From assembly GCA_016165875.1 (NCBI GenBank), contig JABBOT010000001.1:10977306-11041305 (forward strand): DNA of 64,000 bases, in the 5' to 3' direction. The position numbers were made by a program, and so were the translations under genes. Positions within the stretch are counted from its first letter, which is position 1; every line of letters starts with the position of its first letter. Source of the stretch: Acanthopleura granulata. Taxonomy: Eukaryota > Mollusca > Polyplacophora > Chitonida > Chitonidae. Below, piece after piece: positions 42,001 through 54,082 of the stretch. The notes under the pieces were generated by a model. That model did no database searches, was not told the origin of the DNA, and worked only from the letters and a program-made list of their open reading frames with translations.

Positions 42001-45000
42001 CACCGGGTGGCGGTGAGTTTGATCACTGCAGGCGTGCGGCAGGCAGCTCAGAGACCCTCCACCGGTGACAGAGGGCCCCTCCAATCAAAGAGACGGCATA
42101 ACTAAGTCAACAGAATTCCACAAAAGAGACTAATTGTAGCTGTATTCTGTATTACTTTTCATTAGTGACATGCATTCTTTTGACATATGTAAGGGATTAC
42201 TGTTATACCAGCGTAACATTCGTCATGTTGTTGTCAGTAATCTGCTTTCCTTATTACCCGGTGGCATGGCCGAAAAAATAGCTTGCTCGTCGGTTGAACT
42301 TGATCATTACATTATGTTTTCTTCATTTTCACTGTGTTATCAAGTACACTGGTGTGTTTATATAGCTGGTTGCATGGTTTTGTAACTGTTTCATTCATCG
42401 GTACCATAACAGATAAGTTAGTGAAAACACGCAGTGGCTCACTTGATGAGGGCCAAAAAAATACTGTCAGGAAATCGCATCACAACGGCATTTTGTGAGA
42501 ACCTGTTTTTTGTCAGTAACAGACGCAGAAAGGCACATTAAACATTGTTAAACATGAGCATAAACATCTGCTATCTTGCGATTCCCTGTGTACAGATATT
42601 CCATGGACTCTGGGTGTTATTTTAAATTTCTGACATTTATCCCAACCCAAATCCATCACACCTCCATTCGTAGTGAAAAAAATCGCTGCAGATCTCCAAA
42701 CTCGAAGTGACACTTCAACTCACTTTTTTTTTACCCATTTCTATGTCATTTTCTGGTTGAATCTCGAATCTTATCTTCTTAAGTTACTACCTTTACAAAT
42801 GAAACGAAGCCTTGTGATCAGATTGGCTGTGAGAACTTCAAATGGCTCACCATAGGCAGCCATTTTGAGAAGTCACGCAACCTACTCTTGGCCCTGAAAT
42901 GTAAGCGTGTTCTAGTATCAAAAACATCTTGAAAGCTATGAAGTCTTCATAATACAGTCCACAAGGGCATAAATTTTTTTCGATTTTGTCAGTTTTGAAT
43001 ACAGGTAAGATTGCGTGACACTAGCACGGACCTCATCAAGAGCAGTTCCATCACATTCAAGATCTATTTTATCGACCTGCTGTATCTCTTGAATATATTT
43101 AGGCATTTTCTGAGCGCATGCAAAATCATCCTCATCCACTTAATACTTAATAGACGGAAGTCCCCATTTTTCAGCTTACTCCACCTTCACCATTTATATC
43201 ACTGTTTCAGAAATCTCCGCAGCAAACTGTCTGTTCCTGCCTGTATGTTCTAAAACTTGCCACAGCAGATGAGCGACTGTACTGGCTATTGCATCAGTTT
43301 TCAAGCCATTTTCAGCCACTAATGAAATTTTTGGAATAAAACTAACACCTTAATCCTGTTTTTTTTTTTTCTAGTGACTGCTGCGACCAGCAAACATTCA
43401 GCAGCAGGTCATTTACAGCATATCTCGTGCAGCATTTTTTTTTTGCCATGGTAATCCATGGTAACGGCAGCATTTACGACAGCATTTGGCGAATGCCATT
43501 GTTATTTGAAAGGACTGAAATTCAATGCAAAATTAGCTTCATCAAAGACGATCAGATATCAAGAAAGAGGGGATTGGAAATTCTTTGTGAGTGTATCTTC
43601 TAAGAGAAAACGCTGTGGTACGACGATAGAATCGCTGGTAGATGAGCAACAACAACCACTACCCAAAGGATCTTTTCAGAGCCAACAGTTATCCTGAAGC
43701 AGAATTTTCTGATCAAGCACATTCAGTTACAGGCTTACAGGACTGTATTAATCTTCAACCAATCAGCCGACTTCCACAAATACCATGCTGGGCGATCCAA
43801 AGCAAATGTCTTTACAGGTTATTACAGAGGCCAGGGTTTGCGCGTAGGAGGCCGATGGCCTTTTCATTTGAAGTCTGCTGGCAGCTGCATATGTCATTGG
43901 GGTTTCTTCGGTCGTAAATCGTCATAGTATACAATACTTTCTTTCTAATGTCTTTTCTAACTCTAGCAGTGTCGATATGTGAACAAAGTTGTAAATAGAG
44001 AACATTAAACAGATGGAGAACATAAACTGAGATGCTCTCAAATGGTAAATACATTTGCCTTTACAGGGTGTCAGTCTAGTTGTTAGAAATGTCTTTCTTA
44101 CATGCCAAGGGAGGGTTGTGCCGATTAACCCTTTTGATGTGCATCACAAGCACAGAAAGACAAGAGGGAGGTTGACCATTGAGTACTGTTACTAAATTAA
44201 TAGTTGTGTAGATTCAGGTACGCTAATGTTTTCTTTTAGTGTTGTTCATTTTCTGTTAGATGACAGTGTGTTAAATATGTCGATGAACATGGGAGAATGG
44301 CAGACCGTTTATTCTGCAATATTCACTGAATACCGTAAACGGCTATGTGTCTGTGACAATTTTTTCTGTTCATGGAATTAAATATTTCATTTTGTTATAA
44401 TAGTCTGTTCTTTTTTGTTTTTTTCTTTCAGACGCAAACTTTACTGACACAACTGAGAAAAGTCAACGAAAAAAGAAGCCAGTATTTAAACTTAACTATG
44501 AAGAGGAAGTTGATTTTGACAAGGAATTCAAACAATCGAAAGCAAAGACTTTAACAAAAGCTACAGTGAAGAAGTACGAAACCTCCAACACCAAATTACC
44601 TGTGGATTTACATTATGATGTAGATAACCTGTTAAGGTTGTTTATAAAGTCCAAATTTAAGGTAAGTTCTAGAGGCTTTACAAGGACGCGAATGGCCTTT
44701 ATGTTTGTGAAGTTTGTACAGTGTAGAATGTAAGTGGGTACAGTTTGTACAGTGTAGAATGTAAGTGGGTACAGTTTGTACAGTGTAGAATGTAAGTGGG
44801 TACAGTTGGTGTCATTGAGAAGAGGGAACAGGAATCACTGTTAAAATCGTTTGTAAGGAACATTTGAACTGTCCAAAAGCACAGATTATCTGATGATAAA
44901 ACAGGTGAAATATTACCAATATTTTCTGTGCGGCAACAGAACTCAGGTTAAAGTTTAATTTTCTTGTCTGGAATAGAGAAATAACCTCGAGTTTCTGGAT

Positions 45001-48000
45001 CATTTTTCGTTTGATTCATCTGAAGCAGTTCATCGTTCACTCCTCTGGTGATGTATACATACAGCAAACCACCTGTCTGAATTGGTATATACATTTGCAA
45101 CAACAGTTACAAAGAGTTTGGGCAAGAAATGTGGAAAGTGTTTAAGGTGACATTAGAATGAGAGCACAAGTTTCCCCCACTTTTTCCCTTTGTCAGAACC
45201 ATCTGTGAGTTTTTGTCCTACATCTGTGCTACAGTGCTAATAAGACTGGAGTCTAGCTCTTTGCTGGTTAGGCTGCGACTTTGTCAGGAGGTTGTTAAGA
45301 CATTTGTTATGTACCTGCTGAAGGAGGACGGTTTACTCTAGCCACTGATGTAAGCTTTTTACCCACCTTTAACCATACCTGCAACTAACTGGCTGATGAT
45401 GTTAATACTTCATGTGTTTTGACACCTAGGTCTTGTTATATGGGATTTATTTGATTACTCTGTGATAATGTATAATTGCTGATGTAAGTTTCAACCATGT
45501 ACATCTATGAAGCTCTGGAAGTACATTTATGTATCTGGGCAGTGCATTTTGTTTCAGGTTGGGAGACAGTCAGCAGCTGTGGAGTCCGTGGATGATGGCA
45601 TAGAGAACTATGATTATGAAAATGCCAATGACAGAGAAAACTACTGCCCTGCTGATGTAAGCTGCCTTGATTCTTCCTTTTAGGTTGTGGTAACATCTGG
45701 CTGTTATTATATAACAGGTGTATATTTAAATGAACCTTAAATTCCATTGATCATTGAGAAAGAATTTGTATCTGCAAATAATTGTCATACTGGTATGTTC
45801 CAGGCAATGGTACTTTGATACAGGTGATAGGGTCTTATCTCCAACAAGAATATTGGCTTGCTTAGAACACAGTGAAGTGAATATGCAATCCTTTGGTAAT
45901 ACTTTTTGTAGGTGTTAATATCAGAGTAAGTCTTTGCTTTCACTGGGAAGAAAATATTTCGTGATGGACCTGGTGCCAACAATCTGTCAGAGATGTATAT
46001 TGCTGTGTGTGTCTGAGTAACTTGTGCATTGCTGTGTCTGTCTGACAGAGGTGTGCATTGTTGTGTGTCTGGCAATTGTACATTGCTGTGTTCATGACAG
46101 GAGGTGTACATTGCTGTGTGTGTCTGGCAGAGGTGTGCATTGCTGTGTTAATGACAGGAGGTGTACATTGCTGTGTGTGGCCTGTACATTGCGTGTGTGT
46201 GTCTGGCAGGTGTACATTGCTGTGTTTGTGACAGAGGTGTACATAGCTATATGTGTCTGACAGAGGTGTGCATTGTTGTGTTTGTAACAGAGGTGTACAT
46301 TGCTGTGTGTATCTGGCACGGGTACATTGTTGTGTTTGTGACAGAAGTGTACATTGCTGTGTTTGTAACAGAGGTGTGCATTGTTGTGCTTGTGACAGAG
46401 GTGTGCATTGTAGTGTTTGTAACAAAGATGTACATTGCAGTATATTCCTGTTTGCAGATGTGTGATGATGATGACGATGACCAAGCAGATGGAACAGGCT
46501 TCAACCTGACAGACCCAGGGGAGTTAAGCCAGGATCTGTTCCACTTTCGAAACAGCACGCTCAGCAGTATCGGCGATCTCAATGGCACGTTAAACGGCAC
46601 CCTCCTGGCTGGGGATAACTTAGTGGCTCAACCTAACAAGGTTTGTTGTCATGATTTAGCTTTCCCACTAAGAGCTGTTGAGGCACATTAAATAAGATTT
46701 ATCAGTTTATTGTGAGTTTTTTAAGGTTTTCATAGCAACCAGATTGCCAGTTATCCTCCAGACAGTAACTGGTAAAATACATTATTGTTGTCCACAGCCT
46801 TTTCTCTGCTACAATTTCTATACATTTTAGCTTGCTGCTGCAAAGTGAGGCATTGTGTGTGCTGGGAAAGTGGTGTCCATGTCTGCTGAGCTCTTTTGTT
46901 ACGGTCAACTGTTTGGTCAATTTAAGCCGAAATTTAAAGTGAAGTACTTACTGGCGATCTGCAGTATTTCTCCTATCCCTTGATAAAATACAATTTTTAA
47001 TAGTTTTAAAACTTGTCAGGTAGCTGTTAAACGGGTGGGGGAAGGGAGGATCAGTCTAAAACTCTTGTTATGTCACATGTTACTGGAAGACGTTTTCAGA
47101 TATGTACATAGATGTCACCCTTTGTATTATTTCAGGTGGCAAAAATTGAGATAGGATATGCCAAGACAGCCAAGAAGATGGATGTGAAGAAGCTGAAAAC
47201 TGCCATCTGGACCATCCTGACCACGGACCAGATCGAGGATAAGGTGAGTGGCTGTTTCATCAGTCTGCCTTCGTAGACCTTATCAGATTAAAGGAGAAGA
47301 CAACACTAGATGAAGTGTATATATGTATCGATAAAGAATCCTATTCATAATTCAAAAAACATCATTTTTTATTTTTGTGTTGTATGATAAACGAGATATC
47401 GCAGTTCAAAGTAAGCAAAAACGCCCACGTGGGGAAAATCGAATGGGCCGCCACATTCTCAGTTTTAACCAATCATGGGCGAGATGTTTCTGCCATCCAA
47501 GAAGACATCTGTTTCCGCTGTGATGTCAGCAGTATGTAGTTCCCCAATTTGCCGTATAGAAGTAATGTTAAGTCAGGTGTTTTCCTCCTGATTACGAGAC
47601 AACTGAGATATACTTTAAAGCCATTTACAACAAGAAAACAGTAGTGGAATACATCTGGGCTTATTCCATTGTAATAATAAACAGGACCGTACTTCGCACA
47701 CAAAAGGGTGCCTCGCCCCTAACACTGAAGAGCATAAGGTATGAATGACATGACATCATGTTTCTGGTTTCTCTAAAATGCCGTAAGAATTCCAGATTAA
47801 ATGGTGATTTATACAGTTACTAAACAGGTCGTAAAAAAATAACTATGCTCATTTAGGTCTGCATGGACCCCTCTTCTGAAATAACTTTGGTTATATTTTT
47901 TGTCGTCTTTTAATGTAAAGCTTTCTATGTGCAAACTGACAGATTGGGATATTATTATTGATTCCAAATGCCGTGATTATAATTTTTAAGATTGAACGAT

Positions 48001-49944
48001 ATATACATAGAACCTGGTTGACCAATGAGACAGAGAGAGATCCTGTAGCTGAATGGTGAGCAACCTAACACAGAACAATGACACAGGAACCTCTCACCAA
48101 TGTGGCTGCTGTGTCCAGTCCAGCCCATGCTTCTTCTTCGGCTGTACGCCGAAAGATCTGTCTGCAAGCTGCAGATGGTCATGGGTTTCCAGAGCCTGGT
48201 GTCCTCCCATCATATAAATGTGGCTACTCTCACATAAGTGAAATATTGTTCAGTTGACCAATCAAATAAAAAAAATGAAATAAACTGATCAGAGAGAGAG
48301 GAGAGGGTTTGTCTGAACGTCTTTCTGTCTGCCTGAGGTTTGAGTATGTTAAGGATTTTTATTTATGCAGTGTCGTTGAAAACTTTGAAATGGGTTACAA
48401 TGCTAACTTGCTTTGTGAGCCAGGCAACACCTGGTAGAATTATTTCTGGTACATTCCATGTTCAGAGTCTATGGCTGATAAACCATCTATGGCCTCGCGA
48501 TGTGTTTTAGGAGATTTATTTCCATGGAGTTGAGTGAAAGTATGATTTGGCCATATATCTTTTATATGGACTTTTCTTCGCAGGAAAATGAAGACAAAGA
48601 GAACCAGAGTAAGCCGGACATTGATAAAACATCAGAGGTCATTAAGCTGGACAGGGTGAATGGACAACACTCTTTTCAAAGCCTACTCAGCATGTTACCC
48701 AAGAAGGTCTCGAAGAATGCTGCCAAGAACCTCAGTGTGCCCATCACATTTGTTTGTCTGCTACATCTAGCCAATGAAAGGGTAAAACAGCAGTTGTTTT
48801 CAGACAATGTGATTAAGTTTGAGATTAAGATTAAGATTTCCAGGCCCATACTTAAAAAACTGTTTGTTGGGCATAACCAGACCATATGACAAAAAATGGG
48901 GTCAATCGGTAGGGAATTTTTTTGTTTTCTTCTGGCTCTTGAAAAAGATAGGGAAAAATAGGGACTCCGTGTTAAAACATCAACAGGGAGAGAAACGTAT
49001 TTAAAAAAAACTATTATCAAAGTACCAATAAAAACTTTTGAGTAGGGCCCTGTTTTGACTGTCGGTCGGGTTACGCCCAACAAACATATTTTTAAGGATG
49101 GCCAAGATGTTCTACTCCGTCACAACAGATTGTGTCGGGAGATCTGGGATCAATCTCGGGTCAGGTCAGTACCAAAGACTTTAAAAATGGCACTTGTTGC
49201 TGTTTTGCGTGACGCTCAGCACTGAGGGGCTGGAGCAAGGAAATGTGATTGCTTGGCCTGGTGTCATTGTAATGTGACTGGATGGGGTGGGGTGTCATGT
49301 CTGGTGTCTTTCCAGTGGCGGCAGCACTTTGGTGGCATGGACTCACCTTGCCACAAGAAGGCACAGTATTAATACTGTACAATCTAAGGACTCTTCGTCA
49401 TCATATGACTGAAAAATTGTTAAGTACCATGTAAAACCAAGCATACATACATGCATTGCATGATCTTTTACCTGAAACTACACACGTACTGATTAGCGTA
49501 TGATTTATTTATTTTATTGGTGTTTTACACCATACTCAAGAATATTTCACTTGCACAACGGCGGCCAACATTATGGTGGGAAGAAACCGGGCAAAGCCAG
49601 AGGGAAGTGCACGACCATCCGAAGGTTGCTGGCAGACCTTCCCACATGTGGACGGGAGGAAGCCAGCATGAACTGGACTTGAACTCACGGCGACTGCATT
49701 GGTGAATTAGCATATGAATACTTAGCATGAAATTCCCAGGGCTAAGCCATTGATTTATAGAAAGTTGTATTGGTCAGTTTTGTGGGAATTAAAGATCATG
49801 TATTCCGTGCCAAAGAATTTGAATGAAAGTTTGTTGATCATCTGAAGATTTCTGAATTTCCTTTCTATGTTTTGTGTTTTTCAGACATTGAAGATTGTTG
49901 ACAGTGCTATGGAGGATTTGCTCATAGAACAGGACACTCCATGA
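33044..49944 (+). CDS. NCAPH: Condensin I complex subunit 2 (kleisin CAP-H, Barren)
   Basis: Seventeen coding exons join in frame to 735 codons plus stop (human 741): 33044-33276, 33526-33610, 34094-34180, 34393-34528, 35252-35304, 35574-35645, 36181-36373, 37826-37914, 38305-38470, 39458-39551, 41312-41433, 44432-44661, 45558-45656, 46458-46640, 47136-47243, 48584-48781, 49885-49944. CAP-H bridges the SMC2/SMC4 heads and recruits the HEAT subunits of condensin I in mitosis. Family blocks seen: [32 protein letters not shown] then [11 protein letters not shown] (N-terminal kleisin helix); [51 protein letters not shown] and [17 protein letters not shown] (C-terminal winged helix). The first ~85 residues hold eight S/T-P sites, fitting CDK control of the N-tail. 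The ATG is the first after acceptor ctgcag at 33036. Introns carry several repeats. Confidence 0.97.
34550..34765 (+). repeat. Degenerate ~45-50-bp tandem repeat in NCAPH intron 4
   Basis: Units of the type 'ctgtaactgtgagctgtact' ggtgagaactgtaactct, about five imperfect copies starting about 20 bases after the donor at 34529. Confidence 0.75.
35908..35990 (+). repeat. Three-copy ~32-bp repeat in an NCAPH intron
   Basis: Unit gtgctgtgcagtcatcagct then gattttg, three copies between 35908 and 35990, preceded by a related gcagtgtgattatcaggg. Confidence 0.75.
37346..37398 (+). mobile_element. SINE family B tail fragment in an NCAPH intron
   Basis: ataagtgaaatattcttgag, acaccgatcaaataaa: only the last ~50 bases of the family, strongly 5'-truncated. 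Confidence 0.7.
40913..40972 (+). mobile_element. Decayed ultra-short SINE-like copy
   Basis: cctcaatatgtctgaaatac ... tccataatcattca aligns with the copies at 4617 and 30945 with several changes. No target duplication is visible. Confidence 0.5.
42930..43320 (-). pseudogene. Unidentified degenerate coding fragment, antisense in NCAPH intron 11
   Basis: On the minus strand a protein-like reading continues across stops: [36 protein letters not shown], then stops, KWGLPSIKY, stop, [40 protein letters not shown]. Composition and continuity look like former coding sequence. I do not recognise the protein. It could be a processed pseudogene or part of a mobile element. Confidence 0.4.
44712..44804 (+). 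repeat. Exact 31-bp x3 tandem repeat in an NCAPH intron
   Basis: Three nearly identical copies of 'gtttgtacagtgtagaatgt' aagtgggtaca, about 50 bases after the donor of exon 12. The lack of divergence marks it as recent and likely length-variable. Confidence 0.95.
45990..46450. repeat. ~27-bp minisatellite in an NCAPH intron
   Basis: About 15 units of 'gtacattgctgtgtttgtaa' cagaggt (variants gtctggcag, gtctgacag) run to within about 10 bases of the acceptor at 46457. Open frames of 70-176 codons across it, on both strands and full of Cys/Val or Thr/Gln, are array artefacts. Confidence 0.9.
48031..48299 (+). mobile_element. tRNA-derived SINE (family B) in an NCAPH intron
   Basis: The ~249-bp body 48041-48289 has an A-box-like tgtagctgaatggtgagc at its head, a decayed B box (gtgtccagtccagc), the family body and a tail of accaatcaaat plus poly-A. 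A 10-bp cagagagaga flanks both ends (48031-48040, 48290-48299), a low-complexity but plausible target duplication. Confidence 0.75.
48843..49103 (+). mobile_element. Inverted-repeat element family A, best copy
   Basis: 261 bp. The left end ggcccatacttaaaaaactg tttgttgggcataacc matches the reverse complement of the right end ggccatccttaaaaatatgt ttgttgggcgtaaccc over about 40 bases. The interior is purine-rich without an open frame. It inserted in an NCAPH intron 60 bases past the exon 16 donor. Confidence 0.85.
49492..49717 (-). mobile_element. tRNA-derived SINE (family B), reverse copy with target-site duplication
   Basis: The 202-bp insert 49504-49705, read on the minus strand, runs from tcaccaatgcagtcgccgtg through the B box gagttcaagtccag and body to the aaataaataaat tail. 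attagcgtatga (49492-49503) and attagcatatga (49706-49717) flank it: a 12-bp duplication with one mismatch. The A box is missing, so it is 5'-truncated. Confidence 0.85.
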
Positions 49945-52850
49945 CCCTGACCATTCTTACCCATCATGTGCCACACTTGGCTTATTGTAGTTACCTGTTA
50001 CGGCATTCATTGTCAACTTCTGGCATGGAGACCAGTGTCCTCATCCGCCTTCTAAGTTTTACCTGTGACCTCAGTGATGACAAGGGCAATAACCCCAAGG
50101 CCATCTTGTTACCTTCATTATTCTACATGCCTTTATCATCATCATCTTCACACATTTCAATGACATCCTTGAAATTTTCCTCAAGGGCACATGTTTTCTT
50201 ATAGATATAATTTATTTTATGTTTTTTTACATTGTATAAAGTCACCACTGTTCCCTTTTTGGCATTACACGGTATTTCATTCATGTGCATGATATTGTCT
50301 TGGTCCTTGTTGTCCTGCCTGTGTTCCTGCCTTGGCAAATTGGTGGCTTTATCTCTACCCTTGTTTTCCACTTCATGATCAGTTCTGTTTGATTGTGGAT
50401 GATAGACTGAATTTCACAACAAGGTCCATCATACTCAAGTGATTCCAGCAAGTGTCCTTGTAGCTGAGGTGGTGTCCACTCTGTTTGTCACCAGTGATGG
50501 GGTAGTGTGAATTATGTGTAAACTGCCCTAAAATCTCCTTGATGACAAATCACAGTGTATTTAATGGCAGTACAAGTTTGCCATCTCATTTTAATCGGGT
50601 CAAAGTGTCCCAGTATTCTGACTTGTACATTTTTCTAACGCATCTGTTCTAATGCTTTGTTGTATTTTACTCGGTTCCTATTTTAATGTGTACAGTGGTG
50701 TGTTGTAATAATTACAGCAGTGTAACATAATAATCCTGTCCCATCAGGCTGTAGTCATTGAAAAAAGTACAGTATTTGACATCAGGGGGAGCTCTTCCCT
50801 CGAGATCTCACAGTGGCTTATGATCATAGAATAAAATCAGTGCATTTTTAGAATCTGTATACACTGTGTTTGCTTATGTTTTAGTTTAAATACCTTTTTG
50901 CTCACATTCAGGTTTTAGTATATTTATTAACCTTCCACAGATGGATTCACATGATAAATTTAAGGTTTTGTTAAGGTGGGAAACCGTAAGGTTTCAGCCA
51001 CACCTGCCTGGTTTAGCCAATCCAGGAACGTGAAACCAAAGGTGAAGTCTGCTGTTTTTGAAAATAATACATACCTCCAATAATTGTTTCTTTAAATGCA
51101 GCTTTTGGTTTGGATTGACTACCTGTCTACCCAATACCAATCAGAACTAATGATGCTGTAAGCTCAGTCGTCTCCCCTGGTCACCTGAACAACAGTCAAG
51201 CAGAAGTGGACATGGTGGAGTGTAAATATATGGTGGAATTCTATTATCACATACATGTTTGAATAAATTGTCAGTCATAGTATATAAATGCTCTGGTAGC
51301 AGCCATATTACATGCACCATTGTGAACCGAACTCTAAATTTGTACTATGGGTATCTGCTTAATTGGAAAGAAATAAACAATGAAGGGTTCCAACTTGTTC
51401 TACCTGTATATAACTGCTTGTGTATATGGTGGTCTTATTTCAAGGGAATGGTCCAGTAACAGAATTTGGGAAACAAGGGTGAGGGAAAAACCTGACAGCT
51501 TGGCAATTAGTGCTTCACTATTCCACCATACTTACCTTGTCTTACTTGGTTAAGGGAAGATAAAAGCGGTGAGCCTTTCTAAATGACATACTGTTTTAGT
51601 ATGCGTAAATTACAATAAAATGTATATAGACTGTATTTACCTGTGTATGCATTTGGAATGCCTGTAAAAATGTGTTTCTAAAAGCAAATAATGGCCTTTA
51701 TAGGATACTTTTGATGCCAACGCTTAAGTTCTTCTCATCAATAGCTCTATAGCCTTCAGCAGATGAATCAAAGAAAATCAAGCAGAGCCTTCCTCGAAAA
51801 TAAAGCTAAGCTTTAGGTGAGATTCAGTGATCATAGGTCAGGCTACCTCAAAATACACTAAATTAACTTTTAGAGGTAAATAAATGTCATAAAATTTTTT
51901 ATTTATTGCCAAAACTCATCATTCCAGTAGGGTATCATCTTACTTTCCACACAACCTTAAAACACCTTCCCACAGTCAATGAAACTTCCCGAATCAGGAA
52001 AAATGAGCAACATGTATCAAGTTTTACGTCATTAAGGGTAGTATGACAAGATACTAAAAATAGAAGTTGCCCTGGTAGAAATATCAACTCAGCCTATGGT
52101 TACTTTGTGGAAGTACTCTTCATACTTAGCCATTGATGTCCTCTGCTCTGAGCTTTGATTTACCAGTGAGTGAATGTCAGTATTCGTCAGTTTTATGCCT
52201 CCAGAATGTTTTCCCAGATTTGCGTTCAGATGAGGTGATATGTCATACTGATTCAACAAATTCAACCAGTGAAGTGAAAATAGAACATAAGCTGTTTTAT
52301 ACGATTTGGAGAATTGGGTAAATCAGGTGGTGCTGATGAGATATAGCTTTCCCTATTTTGACAAGTTGATAAAAAAGCACTTCCTCGTTGACAATACATA
52401 TAGTGTGTTCATTTTTGAGGAAACGAGCCTACGTTAAACAATTTTAAGCCTAGTGGCTTAGCAATGGTGTGATGGTCATTATTTATAACCTGAGTCCTCA
52501 AACCACAAGTATTTTATGCTTTACTAATGTCATGCACAGCTGTTTACTTTTGATCACAAATATTCAAACAAATGTTACAAATCTGTCATTGTTATATGTG
52601 ATGTGAAATAATGTCTCGGAGGATGAATGTTTATTCAGAAACCGTGTCTTGGCTTATCTCGAGAACACCAGGAATAAGAAACGAAGATGTTTACAGCCAG
52701 GAAATGTCTCCCCAGTATGGAATGCTAATGCTCCTCTCATATTCAGTACATACACACTTTCCTAAGGCATTTGACATCTTTGGGAAACTATCATGTATAT
52801 TGTCCTACACATGTGGACATGGCCTGAGTCCTCAAACATGAAAGATTAAT
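49945..52850 (+). other. NCAPH 3' UTR and downstream intergenic sequence
   Basis: No gene is seen. AATAAA motifs occur near 50832, 51263, 51370 and 51614; which one ends the NCAPH transcript cannot be told from sequence alone. The first ~1.3 kb is transcript-like, without repeats. Confidence 0.45.
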
Positions 52851-52859
52851 GAAAGTATG

Positions 52860-52945
52860 GAGTTGGGCAAAAGTGTTTTGTGGTGTGCCTCAGGGCTCCA
52901 CATTAGCTCCCTCACTGTTTGTGCATTCTTTATATACATTAACCT
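52860..52945 (+). pseudogene. Fragment of a non-LTR reverse transcriptase
   Basis: Translation gives WAKVFCGVPQGSTLAPSLF, matching the (G/R)VPQGSxLGPLLF motif of LINE reverse transcriptase. Upstream, HFPKAFDIFGKL near 52760 recalls the SKAFDTVDH motif. Only these shreds remain. It is a different copy from the securin-intron LINE (AGVPQGSVLG). Confidence 0.6.
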
Positions 52946-53120
52946 GATTCTTCTAATTTTTAGGACATGGCGATAAAAGCAAAAAATTACATTTCTCTTT
53001 TTTTTTTTTTATGGAAAATTGAAGATATGGATATCTATTTCATTAAATGGACTAACCATGTGAGAAAAGAGGAGATATGTGTAGGTTAAGAAAGAAGTCC
53101 CAAGAAGCACAAGAATTAGG

Positions 53121-53384
53121 CTATCTACCTGTAAGTCGGTTAGCGCGATAATGCAGCGCAATGACCCAGAAGTCTCCCACCAATGTGGTCACTGTGAGTT
53201 CAAGTCCAGCTCATGCTGGCCTCCTCTCTGGCTTTATGTGGGAAGGTTTGCCAGCAGCCTGCAGACAGTCATGGGTTTCCCGCGGGCTCTGCCTGGTTTC
53301 CTCTCACCATAATGCTGGCTGCTGTCATGTAAGTGAAATATTCTTCAGTACGACATAAAACACCAATCAAATAAATAAATAAAT
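53121..53384 (+). mobile_element. tRNA-derived SINE (family B), longest copy
   Basis: The head has A-box-like ggttagcgcgataatgcagc and the B box gagttcaagtccag. The body carries gggaaggtttgccagcagcc and ctctgcctggtttcctctca. The tail is gtgaaatattcttcagtacg, aacaccaatcaaa, then aaat repeats. Length about 264 bp. Confidence 0.85.
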
Positions 53385-53959
53385 GTACCAATAATAACTT
53401 TCACTGTGTAGCAATGGGCTTGATCTCTCAACTTGATCTCTCATCTTGTATTTTGGCTTTGCATGACATTAGTGAAGCATGAAATACTTTTGGTTTGACG
53501 AATCGAAGGATAAATAATCTCAATCACATCATAGCTAAGCCACTAGATCTAAAATTGCGTAACATAGGCTCATTTCCTCACAAATAAATACACTACATGT
53601 ATTGTCAAAGAGGAAGTGCTTTTTTATCAACTTGTCACAAAGTTAAGTGGTTTCAGATTCTGCATCTATGCACCATTCCTTTATACACTGCTGTGCTTGT
53701 GATTTACAGTGACATATTACAGAAAAGGGCAAAAAACAATATGATGCCTCAGCCCAAACAAAATGTTAATAACGGTAACATTTTCAAACACATTCTAATC
53801 AAGACTGACAAGAGGTTGGCTATGTGAGCCTTCTGTTTATGTACGTTTTCAGTAATCCCATAAATTTGTGGTGCATCAGTTTGTGTGGTGGTTTCCAGAA
53901 TAATTCATGTTGAGGGAATAATTCATGTTGAAACAACAGTGCATGTTTTGGTAATGTAG

Positions 53960-54082
53960 ACCTGGTCCCTGTTCCACAAAGCAGACATAGACTAAGATGA
54001 TTGTAACTACCATGACAACCCATGTTAAAGAGATGGCCATGGTAGTTACTATCAACTTAGCCTACGCTTGCTTTGGGGCCAG
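53960..54082. mobile_element. Fold-back element (~120 bp)
   Basis: cctggtccctgttccacaaa ... gtaactaccatg pairs with the reverse complement of catggtagttac ... gctttggggccagg. About 50-base arms meet almost without a loop (spacer gacaacccatgttaaagagatggc). Similar 'ggccc-ttccacaaagc' fold-backs are frequent in marine invertebrate genomes. Confidence 0.75.

Noticed and set aside
42007..42030. Small hairpin ctcaccg/cggtgag as a possible RNA element
   Set aside because: A seven-base stem is expected by chance at this length and nothing around it suggests an RNA gene.
45940..46691. Several overlapping Cys/Val- or Thr/Gln-rich open frames on both strands
   Set aside because: Products of the 27-bp intron minisatellite; only 46458-46640 is a real NCAPH exon.
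53121..53200. tRNA gene (A- and B-box-like sequence)
   Set aside because: No cloverleaf can be drawn with paired acceptor and anticodon stems; the head belongs to a SINE found in several copies.
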